From Comamonas testosteroni (lineage in GTDB: Bacteria > Pseudomonadota > Gammaproteobacteria > Burkholderiales > Burkholderiaceae_C), in the NCBI RefSeq assembly GCF_000761245.1, contig NZ_AWOR01000089.1:1-64000 (forward strand): a DNA stretch of 64,000 bases. Direction: 5' to 3'. Below the pieces are notes generated by a model. It was given only the letters and a program-made list of their open reading frames with translations. It ran no database searches and was not told the DNA's origin. Below are positions 53,589-62,243 of this stretch, piece by piece. Position numbers and translations under genes: made by a program. How positions within the stretch are numbered: the first letter of the stretch is position 1; each line of letters begins with the position of its first letter.

Positions 53589-56003
53589 ATGTCTGGACAA
53601 ACCCCTTTGCCTTCTACCGAGCTGGACCTGCCACTGCTGCCGCTGCGCGATGTGGTGGTGTTTCCGCATATGGTGATTCCGCTGTTCGTGGGGCGTGCCA
53701 AGAGCATCAAGGCTCTGGAGCTGGCCATGGAAGGCGACCGCCGCATCATGCTGGTGGCGCAGAAGACGGCCTCCAAGGATGAGCCTGCAGCGGAAGACAT
53801 GTTTGATGTTGGCTGTGTCTCCACCATCTTGCAGATGCTCAAGCTGCCCGACGGCACCGTGAAGGTGCTGGTGGAGGGCCAGCAGCGCGCGCTGGTCAAG
53901 CAGGTCGCCGACGAAGAGTCTCACTTCACGGCGTCTGTGACGCCTGTGGAGCCCGAAGGCGATGCCCATGAGCAAAGTGAAATCGAAGCGTTGCGCCGTG
54001 CGGTGACCCAGCAGTTTGACCAGTACGTCAAACTCAACAAGAAAATTCCTCAGGAAATCCTGACCTCAATCGCCAGCATTGACGATGCCGGTCGTCTGAC
54101 GGACACCATTGCGGCGCACCTGCCTCTCAAGCTCGAGAGCAAGCAGGCTGTGCTGGATCTGGTGGACATCAAGGAGCGTCTGGAAAACCTGTTCGAGCAA
54201 CTCGAGCGCGAGGTCGATATCCTCAACGTCGACAAGCGCATCCGTGGCCGCGTCAAGCGCCAGATGGAGAAAAATCAACGCGACTTCTATTTGAATGAGC
54301 AGGTCAAGGCCATTCAAAAGGAGCTGGGCGAAGGTGAGGACGGTGCCGACATCGAGGAGATCGAGAAAAAGATCAAGCTCGCCAAGATGCCTGCCGATGC
54401 TCGCAAGAAGGCTGAGGCCGAGCTCAAGAAGCTCAAGCTGATGTCGCCCATGTCGGCTGAAGCTTCAGTGGTGCGCAACTACATCGAAGTGCTGACTGGT
54501 CTACCCTGGAGCCGGAAGACCAAAATCAAGCACAACCTGGCGAATGCCGAGGAAGTGCTGAACGAAGATCACTTTGGCCTGGAAAAGGTCAAGGACCGCA
54601 TTCTTGAGTATCTTGCTGTACAGCAGCGTGTGGACAAGGTCAAGGCGCCCATTCTGTGCCTGGTGGGTCCTCCCGGCGTGGGCAAGACCTCGCTCGGACA
54701 GTCCATTGCCAAGGCCACAGGTCGCAAGTACGTGCGTATGGCGCTGGGCGGCATGCGAGATGAGGCGGAAATTCGCGGTCACCGTCGTACCTATATCGGC
54801 GCCATGCCCGGCAAGGTGCTGCAGAGCCTGGAGAAGGTTGGTACGCGCAATCCTCTGTTCCTGCTGGACGAAATCGACAAGCTGGGTATGGACTTCCGTG
54901 GCGATCCTTCGAGCGCTCTGCTGGAGGTGCTGGATCCCGAACAGAACAACAAGTTTGGCGATCACTACGTGGAGGTCGACTTCGACCTGTCCGACGTGAT
55001 GTTTGTGGCGACTTCCAACTCCATGAACATTCCTTCGGCCTTGCTGGATCGCATGGAGGTGATTCGCCTGTCGGGCTATACCGAAGACGAAAAGACCAAT
55101 ATCGCCGTGCGCTACCTGCTGCCCAAGCAACTCACCAACAACGGTGTGAAGGACGGGGAGCTGGAAGTGACCGAAGCCGCGATCCGCGACATCGTGCGCT
55201 ACTACACTCGCGAAGCGGGCGTGCGTTCGCTTGAGCGCGAGCTGTCCAAGATTTGCCGCAAGGTGATCAAGGGCTTGCAACTTGGCAAGCTTCAGCCCAA
55301 GGTGGAGGTGAATGCCGACAACCTCAATGAATATCTGGGCGTGCGCAAGTTCAGCTATGGCCGTGCCGAGCATGCCAATCAGGTGGGGCAGGTTGTGGGT
55401 TTGGCCTGGACCGAAGTCGGAGGAGATCTGCTGACCATCGAAGCAGCAACCATGCCAGGCAAGGGTGTTATTACGCGTACAGGTTCACTGGGTGATGTGA
55501 TGAAGGAGTCGGTCGAGGCTGCTCGCACAGTGGTGCGTAGCCGCGCTCGTCTGTTAGGCATCAAGGATGAAGCCTTTGAGAAAAAGGACATCCATGTGCA
55601 CGTGCCTGACGGCGCTACACCCAAGGATGGCCCCAGCGCCGGTGCTGCGATGACGACAGCTTTTGTCTCGGCTCTCACTGGCATTCCCGTGCGCGCTGAT
55701 GTGGCCATGACTGGTGAAATCACCTTGCGCGGTGAAGTCACTGCAATCGGCGGCCTCAAGGAAAAGCTGCTGGCTGCTTTGCGTGGTGGTATCAAGACTG
55801 TGCTCATTCCTGAAGAGAATGCCAAGGATTTGCAGGACATTCCTGATAATGTGAAGAGCGGTCTGGAAATCGTTCCTGTGAAGTGGATCGATCAGGTTCT
55901 CAAGGTGGCTCTGGAGCGTGTGCCGGATCCTTTGTCTGAGGAAACTGTAGCTGCCGTGGCATCGACCGATGCCAAGCCTGTAGAGGCGGCCATCAAGCAT
56001 TAA
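53589..56003 (+). CDS. lon: ATP-dependent protease Lon
   Basis: Homohexameric AAA+ protease that degrades damaged and regulatory proteins. The 804 residues comprise the N-terminal substrate domain (about 10-205), a coiled linker, the AAA+ module with Walker A GPPGVGKT (360-367) and Walker B LFLLDEIDK, and the protease domain with the Ser-Lys dyad Ser683 (DGPSAG) and Lys726 (LKEKLLAA). Complete. It follows clpX by 154 bases and is followed by the tRNA-Gly array. Confidence 0.97.
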   Translation: MSGQTPLPSTELDLPLLPLRDVVVFPHMVIPLFVGRAKSIKALELAMEGDRRIMLVAQKTASKDEPAAEDMFDVGCVSTILQMLKLPDGTVKVLVEGQQRALVKQVADEESHFTASVTPVEPEGDAHEQSEIEALRRAVTQQFDQYVKLNKKIPQEILTSIASIDDAGRLTDTIAAHLPLKLESKQAVLDLVDIKERLENLFEQLEREVDILNVDKRIRGRVKRQMEKNQRDFYLNEQVKAIQKELGEGEDGADIEEIEKKIKLAKMPADARKKAEAELKKLKLMSPMSAEASVVRNYIEVLTGLPWSRKTKIKHNLANAEEVLNEDHFGLEKVKDRILEYLAVQQRVDKVKAPILCLVGPPGVGKTSLGQSIAKATGRKYVRMALGGMRDEAEIRGHRRTYIGAMPGKVLQSLEKVGTRNPLFLLDEIDKLGMDFRGDPSSALLEVLDPEQNNKFGDHYVEVDFDLSDVMFVATSNSMNIPSALLDRMEVIRLSGYTEDEKTNIAVRYLLPKQLTNNGVKDGELEVTEAAIRDIVRYYTREAGVRSLERELSKICRKVIKGLQLGKLQPKVEVNADNLNEYLGVRKFSYGRAEHANQVGQVVGLAWTEVGGDLLTIEAATMPGKGVITRTGSLGDVMKESVEAARTVVRSRARLLGIKDEAFEKKDIHVHVPDGATPKDGPSAGAAMTTAFVSALTGIPVRADVAMTGEITLRGEVTAIGGLKEKLLAALRGGIKTVLIPEENAKDLQDIPDNVKSGLEIVPVKWIDQVLKVALERVPDPLSEETVAAVASTDAKPVEAAIKH

Positions 56004-56111
56004 GCTTGTTTTGTGAAAATTGTGGCGTTTTTTCTGAGAGGGCTCAGAACTGCGCTACAATTCATCCATCGCAGCAAACAACGTTGTACAATGTTGGGCT
56101 TCGGTAGATAT

Positions 56112-56187
56112 GCGGGAATAGCTCAGTTGGTAGAGCGATACCTTGCCAAGGTATAGGTCGACGGTTCGAACCCGTTTTCCCGCTCCA
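56112..56187 (+). tRNA. tRNA-Gly (anticodon GCC), copy 1
   Basis: A 76-base tRNA with acceptor GCGGGAA / TTCCCGC, anticodon loop TTGCCAA, T-loop TTCGAAC and encoded CCA. A TACAAT -10 box lies at 56097-56102, only 10 bases before it, and is the probable promoter of the array. Confidence 0.97.
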
Positions 56188-56244
56188 GGTTTTCAGAGCC
56201 TGTAGCAATACAGGTTCGCATCAAAAAGCGAAAGCTTTTTGAAT

Positions 56245-56320
56245 GCGGGAATAGCTCAGTTGGTAGAGCGATACCTTGCCAAGGTATAGGTCGACGGTTC
56301 GAACCCGTTTTCCCGCTCCA
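56245..56320 (+). tRNA. tRNA-Gly (anticodon GCC), copy 2
   Basis: Identical by eye to copy 1 over all 76 bases including CCA. Confidence 0.97.
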
Positions 56321-56376
56321 GGTTTCAGAACCTGTAGCAATACAGGTTCGCATCAAAAGGCGAAAGCTTTTTGAAT

Positions 56377-56452
56377 GCGGGAATAGCTCAGTTGGTAGAG
56401 CGATACCTTGCCAAGGTATAGGTCGACGGTTCGAACCCGTTTTCCCGCTCCA
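56377..56452 (+). tRNA. tRNA-Gly (anticodon GCC), copy 3
   Basis: Identical by eye to copy 1 over all 76 bases including CCA. Confidence 0.97.
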
Positions 56453-56509
56453 GGTTTTCGGGGCCTGTAGCAATACAGGTTCGCATCAAGAGGCGAGAGC
56501 TTTTTGAAT

Positions 56510-56585
56510 GCGGGAATAGCTCAGTTGGTAGAGCGATACCTTGCCAAGGTATAGGTCGACGGTTCGAACCCGTTTTCCCGCTCCA
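56510..56585 (+). tRNA. tRNA-Gly (anticodon GCC), copy 4
   Basis: Identical by eye to copy 1 over all 76 bases. Only 15 bases separate it from tRNA-Cys, with no hairpin pair in that gap. Confidence 0.97.
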
Positions 56586-56600
56586 GGTTTTTGTGATAGC

Positions 56601-56674
56601 GGCGCGATAGCAAAGCGGTTATGCCCCGGATTGCAAATCCGGTTAGACCAGTTCGACTCTGGTTCGCGCCTCCA
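56601..56674 (+). tRNA. tRNA-Cys (anticodon GCA)
   Basis: A 74-base tRNA: acceptor GGCGCGA / TCGCGCC, anticodon stem-loop GGATTGCAAATCC with anticodon GCA, T-loop TTCGACT and encoded CCA. Last RNA of the array before the terminator. Confidence 0.95.
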
Positions 56675-56695
56675 GATTTCTCCAGGGAAATCAAC

Positions 56696-56730
56696 AAAAA
56701 GGCCACCCTTGCGGGTGGCCTTTTTGTTTT
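56696..56730 (+). terminator. Terminator of the tRNA-Gly/Cys array
   Basis: GGCCACCC / GGGTGGCC with loop TTGC is flanked by AAAAA and TTTTTGTTTT. It may also work on the - strand. Confidence 0.92.
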
Positions 56731-56770
56731 TGTGCGCGTAAAAGCAATTAAAAACCGATGCTGACCGTGC

Positions 56771-58261
56771 GTCATATTCGGCCTCGCCATGCACCTGTAC
56801 GTCCAGCCCAAGAGCCTCCTGCTCTTGCACGCAGCGTTCGATCTCGGCGTGCATGGCGCCTTGGTAGTGGGCGAAATCCAGGTGACCGGCCTTGAATTCG
56901 CCGCGTGCCTGGCGGATCTCTGCCGTCTGTGGGAAAGAGTCGATGGTGGTGATCGGGAAGGCTGGCAGCTTGAGCAGGCGGGCTTGCTTGGGGGGCGCGC
57001 TTCGTAGCTGCTCTGGCGCTGGCGCCAGTATGGCGCTGATCTGCCTGGCCGCAGCTTGCACCGCGGGGTTGTGGACGCGAGGCGATGTGCGGCGTGCAGC
57101 CAGAGCTGCAGCGTTGTCGGCCGGCTCGGCCGCGACAGTGTGCCGGCCATGGCGCAAAGCCTTGCCCAGCACGCGCAGCTCATCGAGCTTTTGCAGCGCA
57201 TAGGCCAGCCAGGACTTGATCTCGGCATCGAGCTTTTGCTCGCTGCTCAAATCCCTGGGTACATGCAACAAGGAGCAGGATGGCGCAATCCAGAGATGCT
57301 CGACCAGTGGCTTCACCCAGTCGAGCACAGCATTCAGATCGGTTTTCCAGATATTGCGGCCGTTGATCACGCCCAGGGACAACACCTTGTGCGCGGGCAG
57401 CAGCCCCAGCAACTGCTACACATCGTCCTGACCATTGACGGCATCGATGTGCAGGCCGGCCACGGGCAGGTTTGCTGCCAGATACTTGTTCTCGGCCAAC
57501 TGGCCGAAATAGGTCGCCAGCAGCAGCTTGACCCTGCAGCTCTTGAGGTGGTGGTAGGCGGTGTTGAACGCATGTTGCCAGTCGGCATCGAGTTCGGTGA
57601 CCAGAATGGGTTCGTTCATCTGCACCCATTCCACGCCCTGGATCGCCAGCACATCCAGCAATTGGGCATAGACGGGCAGCAGGCGTTGCAGCAGTTCCAG
57701 CTTGCTGGTGCCGTCCTTGGTCTTGCCCAGTGCCGGATAAGTGACGGGGTCTATGAGTACGGGCTTGGCTGCTATGCCCTGCGCCCTAGCTTCGGCCAGT
57801 TGTTCCAGCAGGTGCGATGCATCGAGCTTGAATTCGGTGGCCGAGCTGAACTCGGGTACGATGTAGTGGTAGTTGGTGTCAAACCATTTGGTCATCTCGC
57901 CCGCGGCGACGCCAGCGCAGCAGTGGGTGTGGCCGGTACTGCGGGATTCGGTCGTGATCGCCGAACGGCCGCAGGCCGCGCGAAAGTAGTTGTCCAGCGC
58001 ATAGCCTTCGAAGTCTTGCGCCCGTTCGGGCAGATTGCCCAGCGTAGAGCTCATGTCCAGTACCTGTTCGCAGAACGCGGAGTCGCCCACGGGCACCCAG
58101 TCCAGTTCTTGCTGGGCAGCACAGTGGCGTTGGCGCAGCTCGGCGCCCAGCGCCTTGAGTGCATCGCGCGAGGTCTCGCCTCTCCAGTAGGACTCCAGCG
58201 CGAACTTCAGTTCGCGCTTTGCGCCGATGCGAGGAAAGCCCAGGTTGTGAATAGTCGTCAT
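56771..58261 (-). pseudogene. metE: metE remnant: cobalamin-independent methionine synthase, interrupted and truncated
   Basis: The frame starts [20 protein letters not shown] and follows MetE through [17 protein letters not shown] and [15 protein letters not shown] stop at 57418-57416 sits where the family has a coding residue (CAG to TAG is the simplest change). The same frame resumes at once with [25 protein letters not shown] and later TIDSFPQT and [12 protein letters not shown]. There MetE homology ends, near residue 495 of a usual 750 or so, and the frame runs into the tRNA terminator. The C-terminal catalytic domain with the zinc ligands is gone, so no active enzyme can be made. Divergent metR is intact. 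Confidence 0.9.
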
Positions 58262-58373
58262 GCAGAAATCCAGTCTTGTGATTTTTGGCCCATGGCCAGA
58301 GTGGCTCGGGTCAGCGGACTGGATGTTCTTGGAGTAGATGCATGAATTAAAATGGTCATATCTCATATATCCA

Positions 58374-58386
58374 TGAATGGTGTTCA
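58374..58386 (+). promoter_or_regulatory. MetR-binding box (TGAA-N5-TTCA)
   Basis: TGAA TGGTG TTCA is a perfect match to the MetR recognition sequence. It ends three bases before the metR ATG, in the region divergent to metE, so it fits autoregulation of metR and former activation of metE. Confidence 0.75.
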
Positions 58387-58389
58387 CAG

Positions 58390-59313
58390 ATGATTGAGCG
58401 TATCCATCTCGGCATCGTGCAAGAGGTTGAAAAACAAGGCTCTTTGACTGCGGCAGCCGATGTGCTGTGCGTCACCCAGTCCGCCCTGAGCCACAGCATG
58501 AGAAAGCTGGAGGCCCAGCTCGGCACCGATGTCTGGCTGCGTGAAGGGCGCAGCCTGCGCCTGACGCAGGCGGGCCAATACCTGCTGGCGGTGGCCAATC
58601 GCGTGCTGCCTCAGCTGGAGCTGGCCGAATCGCGCTTGCAGCAATTTGCCCAGGGAGAGCGCGGCAGCTTGCGCATCGGCATGGAATGCCATCCTTGCTA
58701 CCAGTGGCTGCTGAAAATCGTCTCACCCTATCTGGCCGCCTGGCCCGATGTGGATGTGGACGTGAAGCAGAAGTTCCAGTTTGGCGGCATCGGTGCGCTG
58801 TTCGGCTATGAGATCGACATGCTGGTCACGCCCGATCCGTTGTTCAAGCCGGGTCTGCACTTTGAACCCGTTTTTGACTACGAGCAGGTGCTGGTCGTGG
58901 CGGTGGATCACACCTTGGCCCAGGCCGGTTATGTCAAGCCCGGTGATCTGGCTCGCGAGGTGCTGATTACCTACCCCGTAGCCGTAGACCGGCTCGACAT
59001 CTATACCCAGTTTTTGCTGCCCAAAGGCATTGCCCCCAGGCGCCATAAAACCATAGAGACCACCGACATCATGATGCAGATGGTCGCCAGCGGCCGGGGT
59101 GTCGCGGCCCTGCCGCGCTGGCTGGCTCTGGAATACGCCGAAAAGATGGCCGTCGTACCCGTGAAGCTGGGCAGCAAGGGGATAGCCAAGCAAATCTACC
59201 TCGGCGCGCGCGAGGCAGAGTTGCACACCGACTATCTGCAGGCCTTTATCGCGCTGGCGCGATCACCTGGTCTGGCTTTGCCGGCTGCCGCACCTACGCA
59301 GATATACTTTTGA
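58390..59313 (+). CDS. metR: LysR-family regulator MetR
   Basis: Activator of methionine synthesis genes that uses homocysteine as co-regulator. The 307-residue protein has an N-terminal LysR helix-turn-helix ([20 protein letters not shown]) and the MetR-type effector domain. The block [12 protein letters not shown] matches the characteristic ECHSCIQWL of MetR, and [11 protein letters not shown] matches too. The placement divergent from a metE-derived pseudogene, with a perfect MetR box between them, supports the name. It appears intact though its adjacent target is dead, so other met genes are probably its remaining targets. Confidence 0.9.
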   Translation: MIERIHLGIVQEVEKQGSLTAAADVLCVTQSALSHSMRKLEAQLGTDVWLREGRSLRLTQAGQYLLAVANRVLPQLELAESRLQQFAQGERGSLRIGMECHPCYQWLLKIVSPYLAAWPDVDVDVKQKFQFGGIGALFGYEIDMLVTPDPLFKPGLHFEPVFDYEQVLVVAVDHTLAQAGYVKPGDLAREVLITYPVAVDRLDIYTQFLLPKGIAPRRHKTIETTDIMMQMVASGRGVAALPRWLALEYAEKMAVVPVKLGSKGIAKQIYLGAREAELHTDYLQAFIALARSPGLALPAAAPTQIYF

Positions 59314-59314
59314 A

Positions 59315-59352
59315 AAGATAGCGGTAGTCGATTGCTTAATAAGCGATAGCGG
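59315..59352. repeat. Candidate copy of the dispersed repeat
   Basis: AGATAGCGGTAGTCGATTGC followed by TTAATAAGCGATAGCGGC contains the palindrome around TCGATTGC and resembles the other copies in layout. It lies between metR and the convergent MFS gene. Confidence 0.45.
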
Positions 59353-59357
59353 CTGAT

Positions 59358-60575
59358 TCACATGTTGGCGGCGGTCATGCCTGGTGCGGATGCCCGGTCG
59401 GCCTGCCGTCCGGCCTGCACGCCCCACAGCCACATGGCGCCGCCCGCCAGCAGCGTCAGCACAAACGATTGCTGTGCGCCCCAGTGGTCGATTAGCCAGC
59501 CGGCAGCGGCTGCACCCAGGGCCACGCCGCTGGCCAGGCCAGTCAGCAGCCAGGTCATGCCCTCGGTCAGGCGGTTGGCCTGTACCTGCTGCTCCACCAG
59601 GCTCATGGCCACGGTAATCGTCGGGCCAAAGGTAATGCCTGCCAGCAGCACGGCCAGCGTCAGCGCGGTCAGATTGCTGGCCAGCAGCAGGGGCAGGGCG
59701 GAGATGGCGACCGATGCCCCGACCCAGACGATCTGGCGGCTGAGCGGCATCTGCAGGCGCAGCGTGCCAAACAGCAAGCCCATGGCGCAGGAGCCCAGCG
59801 CATAGAAGGACAGCACCACGCTGGCCATGCCGGGCTGGCCCTGAGCTGTGGCGAAGGCCACGCTGGCCACATCGATCACGCCCACGATGACGCCTTGCGC
59901 CAGCATGAACAGTGCCAGCGTGCGCACCACAGGCTGGCGCAGCATCGACGAAGCCCTGTCTTTTTCCGAGTCGGCATGCGGGCTGACAGGTGGTTCGGTG
60001 CGGCGTTGCACCACAAACAGGCCTACGCCGATGATGAGGAACAGCGCCGCAGCCAGCGGGCCGGCCTCGGGGAACAGCAGCATGCTGAGGCCCACCGACA
60101 GCGGCGGGCCGACGATAAAGGCCAGGTCGTCGAGCACGCCTTCCAGCGCAAATGCCGTCTGCAACTGAGGTGTGCCGCTGTAGATTGCTGTCCAGCGGGC
60201 GCGGACCATGGCCGGCATGCTGGGCAGGCTGCCGACGGCAGCGGCCAGTACCAGCAGCAGCCAGTCCGGCCCTTGCCAGTGGGCACAGGCTAGCAGGGCC
60301 AGCATGGATAGCGCACTGCTGGCGGCTGCAAACGGCAGCACCCTGAACTGGCCGTAACGGTCAACCAGCGCCGAGATGCGCGGTGCCAGAACGGCAATCG
60401 ACAGCGCGAAACAGGCCGACACCATGCCTGCCAGCGTGTAGGCGCCGCGCTGCTGCGACAGCATGGTGATCAAGCCAATCCCCGTCATCGACAGCGGCAG
60501 TCGCGCCAGCAGCCCGGCCAGCACAAAGCCCGTGCTGCCCGGCGCCGTGAACAGCTTGCGGTAAGCATTCAACAT
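59358..60575 (-). CDS. MFS transporter
   Basis: Major facilitator with 12 hydrophobic segments, 405 residues. The motif A-like loop SALVDRYGQFRVLP is in the 2-3 loop, a charged cytoplasmic linker (about 193-212) separates the halves, and the C-terminal half repeats the pattern. Probably a proton-driven exporter of a small molecule. Divergent from a TetR gene across two copies of one palindrome, so TetR-controlled efflux is the likely role. Substrate unknown. Confidence 0.87.
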   Translation of the reverse strand: MLNAYRKLFTAPGSTGFVLAGLLARLPLSMTGIGLITMLSQQRGAYTLAGMVSACFALSIAVLAPRISALVDRYGQFRVLPFAAASSALSMLALLACAHWQGPDWLLLVLAAAVGSLPSMPAMVRARWTAIYSGTPQLQTAFALEGVLDDLAFIVGPPLSVGLSMLLFPEAGPLAAALFLIIGVGLFVVQRRTEPPVSPHADSEKDRASSMLRQPVVRTLALFMLAQGVIVGVIDVASVAFATAQGQPGMASVVLSFYALGSCAMGLLFGTLRLQMPLSRQIVWVGASVAISALPLLLASNLTALTLAVLLAGITFGPTITVAMSLVEQQVQANRLTEGMTWLLTGLASGVALGAAAAGWLIDHWGAQQSFVLTLLAGGAMWLWGVQAGRQADRASAPGMTAANM

Positions 60576-60599
60576 GGAAACCCTTGCATAGATTCATTT

Positions 60600-60616
60600 G
60601 CATACATTGTGTATGC
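60600..60616. promoter_or_regulatory. TetR-type operator 1
   Basis: GCATAC-ATTGT-GTATGC, a perfect 6-5-6 palindrome, begins 25 bases before the MFS start codon in the MFS/TetR divergent region. Confidence 0.7.
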
Positions 60617-60657
60617 GAGTGACATTCTAGGAGCTTGGGATGTAGCGCGTATGATTA

Positions 60658-60674
60658 GCATACGCTTTGTATGT
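60658..60674. promoter_or_regulatory. TetR-type operator 2
   Basis: GCATAC-GCTTT-GTATGT repeats operator 1 with one arm base changed, 58 bases away. It lies 22 bases before the TetR start codon. Confidence 0.7.
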
Positions 60675-60695
60675 GAATATTGCCGGGAGTTCGCA

Positions 60696-61292
60696 GTGAC
60701 CCAAGTCCGCCAGAGTCGTGCCAGCATGATCGAAGCCACGCGGGCCAAGCTGATCAGCGCGGCGCGCAGCGCTTTCGCCGAGCATGGCTACGCCCAGGCA
60801 GCCATGGACGAGCTGACCGCGCAGGCAGGTCTGACGCGCGGTGCGCTCTATCACCACTTTGGTGGGAAGCCTGGTTTGCTGGCTGCCGTGGTGGCGCAGA
60901 TGGATGAAGAAATGGACCAGCGGCTGGAACTCGTGCTGCGGGCCCATGCCGATCCATGGGAGGGCTTTCTCGCCTATTGCCGGGCCTACCTGGCCATGGC
61001 TCAGGAGGCTGAGATTCGTCGCATCGTGCTGCAGGATGCACGCTCTGTGCTCACCGGTACCGACCAGGGCCAGCAACACCAGCAATGCATTGCTTTTATT
61101 GCCGGCTTTTTGCAGCAGCTCATAGACCAAGGCGTCATCGTGAATGCCAGTGCGCCGGCGCTGGCAAGGTTGCTCAACGGCTGCCTGATCGAGGCGGCGT
61201 TCTGGATTGCCGAGGAGGGTGCTCCACCCGAGCGTCTGAATGAGGCCTTGCAGGCGCTGGATTTGATGCTGCAAGGCTGGAAGGCGGCGTGA
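60696..61292 (+). CDS. TetR/AcrR-family repressor
   Basis: One-component repressor of 198 residues. The TetR helix-turn-helix lies at about 12-58 (LISAARSAFAEHGYAQAAMDE, then LTRGALYHHFGGK), followed by the helical ligand domain. I prefer the GTG at 60696 because CGGGAG lies 6-7 bases before it and operator 2 sits just upstream; earlier in-frame starts would put the operator inside the gene. Twin operators in the shared promoter region suggest that it represses itself and the divergent MFS gene. Confidence 0.88.
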   Translation: MTQVRQSRASMIEATRAKLISAARSAFAEHGYAQAAMDELTAQAGLTRGALYHHFGGKPGLLAAVVAQMDEEMDQRLELVLRAHADPWEGFLAYCRAYLAMAQEAEIRRIVLQDARSVLTGTDQGQQHQQCIAFIAGFLQQLIDQGVIVNASAPALARLLNGCLIEAAFWIAEEGAPPERLNEALQALDLMLQGWKAA

Positions 61293-61550
61293 GCCATTGC
61301 CAGAGCCATGCATGCAGCCATGCCTGCTGTGCTTTGCCCGCAGTAGCCAGAATGAGGATCGTTTTGACTGCCTGGGTGTTCTCGAGCTGAGGACATCAGC
61401 GATTTTGTGCAAGCGAACAATCCGGAATTTGCAAAGAGTCCGGGCTCGGAGACTTTACTGGATCGACGACCGGCCACATTCGAGTCGCCTGAGGTTTTCA
61501 GGGCGCTTCAAAGCGGTTGCTGGCGGCGGCGAGCAAGCTGATGCAGCAAG
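61293..61550. other. Gap without an assignable gene
   Basis: Between the TetR gene and the PfpI-family gene. A + strand frame from about 61370 to a TGA at 61539 is free of stops and reads like the end of a protein (SDFVQANNPEFAKSPGSETL), but has no start and I cannot place it in a family. It may be decayed coding DNA or chance. Confidence 0.25.
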
Positions 61551-62153
61551 TCAGTCAGGCAGGTAAGGCGAGATATTGGCGATGGCCCGGGCCATATAGA
61601 CATCTTTCTCACCCACGGGGGCCACGTAATGCAATGCACTCCTGGCGGCCTCGATCCCCTCGACACGGGCAATAAGCCATGCGGCAAGGTATTGCGCTGC
61701 CAGGCAGCCTCCAGCGGTAGCCACGTTGCCGTTTGCGAAGAAGGGCTGCTCCAGCACGCGAATGCCAGCCTCTTCAACCCAGGGCCTGGTTGTCAGGTCG
61801 GTACACGCCATCACGCCATCCAGCAAGCCGAGCCTGGCCAGTATCAGCGTGCCGGAGCACTGTGCAGCAATCAGCTGCCGTGCAGGGTCCAGCCTGAGCC
61901 TTGACATGAGGTCGGCATTGCGCGCGACCTCACGCGTATGCATTCCACTGCCCACGATGACCGCATCTGCTGCACTCGCATCCTCCAGAGTGGCCTGGGC
62001 TTCTATGACCACTCCGTTCATTGACTTGACGCGTGCGCTCGGGCAGGCAATCGACACCTGCCAGCCGGGTCGCTTGATGCGGTTGAGTATGCCTAGAGAA
62101 ATGAGTGAATCGAGCTCGTTAAAGCCTTCGAAAGTCAGGATTGCGATATGCAT
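61551..62153 (-). CDS. DJ-1/PfpI-family protein
   Basis: A 200-residue protein with the DJ-1/PfpI (class I amidotransferase-like) fold. The nucleophile-elbow Cys99 is in AAQCSGTLILA, preceded by AVIVGSG. Family members are isonitrile hydratases, glyoxalases, deglycase-like enzymes or AraC-type sensors; here there is no DNA-binding domain. ATG 62153 gives the standard start MHIAILTFEGFNELD. Divergent from a MocR-type regulator across 90 bases, so probably its target. Confidence 0.85.
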   Translation of the reverse strand: MHIAILTFEGFNELDSLISLGILNRIKRPGWQVSIACPSARVKSMNGVVIEAQATLEDASAADAVIVGSGMHTREVARNADLMSRLRLDPARQLIAAQCSGTLILARLGLLDGVMACTDLTTRPWVEEAGIRVLEQPFFANGNVATAGGCLAAQYLAAWLIARVEGIEAARSALHYVAPVGEKDVYMARAIANISPYLPD

Positions 62154-62243
62154 TGGGATGTTCCGGATGTGAACTTGTATCAATGCTCATGCTAGAGATG
62201 AGGTCCAATACACTCAAATAATTGTCATGGATACAGGCTCTAT

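Larger units (their letters stand above)
56188..56509 (+). repeat. Tandem tRNA-Gly array with structured spacers
   Basis: Three spacers of 57, 56 and 57 bases separate the four tRNA-Gly genes, giving a period of 132-133 bases. Each spacer can form two 9-bp hairpins. Hairpin A (56196-56217, 56328-56349, 56461-56482) has a GCAA loop. Hairpin B (56221-56242, 56353-56374, 56486-56507) has a GAAA or GAGA loop. Almost all base differences between copies keep pairing through G-U and keep a GNRA loop. The feature spans spacers and the middle tRNA copies, which are listed separately. Confidence 0.85.

Noticed and set aside
56123-56473. Open reading frame on the - strand across the tRNA-Gly array
   Set aside because: The repeated peptide is simply the translated complement of tRNA genes.
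56112-56674. Regularly spaced direct repeats that could suggest a CRISPR array
   Set aside because: The repeated 76-base units fold as tRNA-Gly with encoded CCA, and the spacers are nearly identical to each other, unlike CRISPR spacers. No cas genes are present.
56585-56800. Integration of a mobile element at the tRNA cluster as the cause of the metE truncation
   Set aside because: I find no integrase, no duplicated tRNA 3' end and no foreign genes beside it. Deletion is a simpler explanation.
58262-58373. A cobalamin or SAM riboswitch in front of metE
   Set aside because: The divergent gap is only about 130 bases and shows none of the conserved B12-box or SAM core sequence; a MetR box explains its control.
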